The notes under the pieces are model-generated. The model made no database searches. It had not been told where the DNA came from and worked only from the letters and a program-made list of their open reading frames with translations. A program made the position numbers and the translations under genes. A DNA stretch of 64,000 nucleotides from Bifidobacterium colobi (GTDB lineage Bacteria; Actinomycetota; Actinomycetes; Actinomycetales; Bifidobacteriaceae), in the NCBI RefSeq assembly GCF_018555455.1, contig NZ_JAFEJU010000007.1, positions 49,192-113,191 of the forward strand. Direction: 5' to 3'. Of the stretch, positions 63,855 to 64,000 are shown piece by piece (the first letter of the stretch is position 1; each line of letters starts with the position of its first letter).

Positions 63855-64000
63855 TTGCGTGGTTATGGTTTTGCGTGTAGGTTATTCATCTGTTGCCGCT
63901 CAGCGCGGCGGGCTTCCTTCCTGTGGTTGGTTGGCTGCCTGCTGGTGTGGTGGTGGTTTGAGAACTCAAGAGCGTGTTTGTACTACTTCTTTATAGTCAA
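63855..64000 (+). promoter_or_regulatory. Probable rRNA operon promoter and leader, cut by window edge
   Basis: TTGCGT (63855-63860) and TAGGTT (63878-63883) are 17 bp apart and could form a promoter. Near the edge, TTTGAGAACTCAAGAGCGTG (from 63957) is the kind of sequence found in leaders a short distance before the 16S rRNA gene in many actinobacteria. The 16S gene itself would lie beyond 64000. Confidence 0.55.

Noticed and set aside
63689..63880. Open stretch WDELLRHAGEQIVLLL before the right edge
   Set aside because: It has no good start codon or ribosome-binding site and overlaps the candidate rRNA promoter. At most it is a gene remnant.

Overview
The window is a stretch of a high-G+C actinobacterial chromosome, most likely Bifidobacterium, probably the B. 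longum group. This rests on the gene order (tRNA-Trp-secE-nusG-rplK-rplA; rne-rplU-rpmA-obg-proB; mutT1-ppk near an IclR gene divergent from leuCD; argS-lysA-hom-thrB), the protein styles (RNase E with a long charged N-terminus, NusG with an acidic leader) and an ATPase-less MalFG-type sugar transporter beside a GH35 enzyme. The species call is inference; no search was run.

Layout. 1-4.4 kb: an FMN-binding protein cut by the left edge, an AAA/DUF4143 ATPase behind six 23-bp tandem repeats, an unknown protein and a MutT1-type Nudix/histidine-phosphatase. 4.4-12.8 kb: ppk, a 1 kb gene-free stretch with an orphan terminator and a hairpin array, a metallophosphoesterase, and an LtbR/NdgR-type IclR regulator divergent from leuCD with a recognisable operator between them. 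12.9-25.6 kb: a wall-anchored CAP/Ig-repeat protein with a G8 tract in its signal peptide, a CPBP membrane protease, a PyrD-like flavoenzyme, NADH oxidase, murA, and an MFS efflux pump with a TetR regulator. 26-34 kb: argS-lysA-hom-thrB and a Maf-Nudix fusion. 34-47.4 kb: a carbohydrate locus with an AraC regulator, a 1114-residue DUF5107/TPR protein, a sugar-binding lipoprotein, two permeases and a GH35 beta-galactosidase, interrupted by a CdaR-glycerate kinase pair. 47.5-64 kb: HAD phosphatase, AEC transporter, dapE, then rne-rplU-rpmA, an AbiEi-like cassette, obg-proB, an aminotransferase, tRNA-Trp-secE-nusG and rplK-rplA. The right edge looks like the leader of an rRNA operon.

How the genes work together. 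leuCD and the argS-lysA-hom-thrB-dapE set cover leucine, lysine and threonine synthesis. Ppk, MutT1 and Maf-Nudix handle polyphosphate and nucleotide house-cleaning. The AraC locus appears to be one sugar-uptake and hydrolysis regulon, because an almost identical 31-bp operator sits beside araC/DUF5107 and again before the transporter operon.

Most striking pattern. Many intergenic regions hold long imperfect palindromes built from a short locus-specific word, repeated mostly as forward-forward-reverse-reverse at a fixed pitch (21, 30, 41 or 42 bp), or as alternating hairpins at about 63 bp (7.7 and 32.3 kb). A second family of REP-like elements (GGCTCCCTC..GAGGGAGC..) occurs at least six times, and one copy seems to supply the thrB ribosome-binding site.
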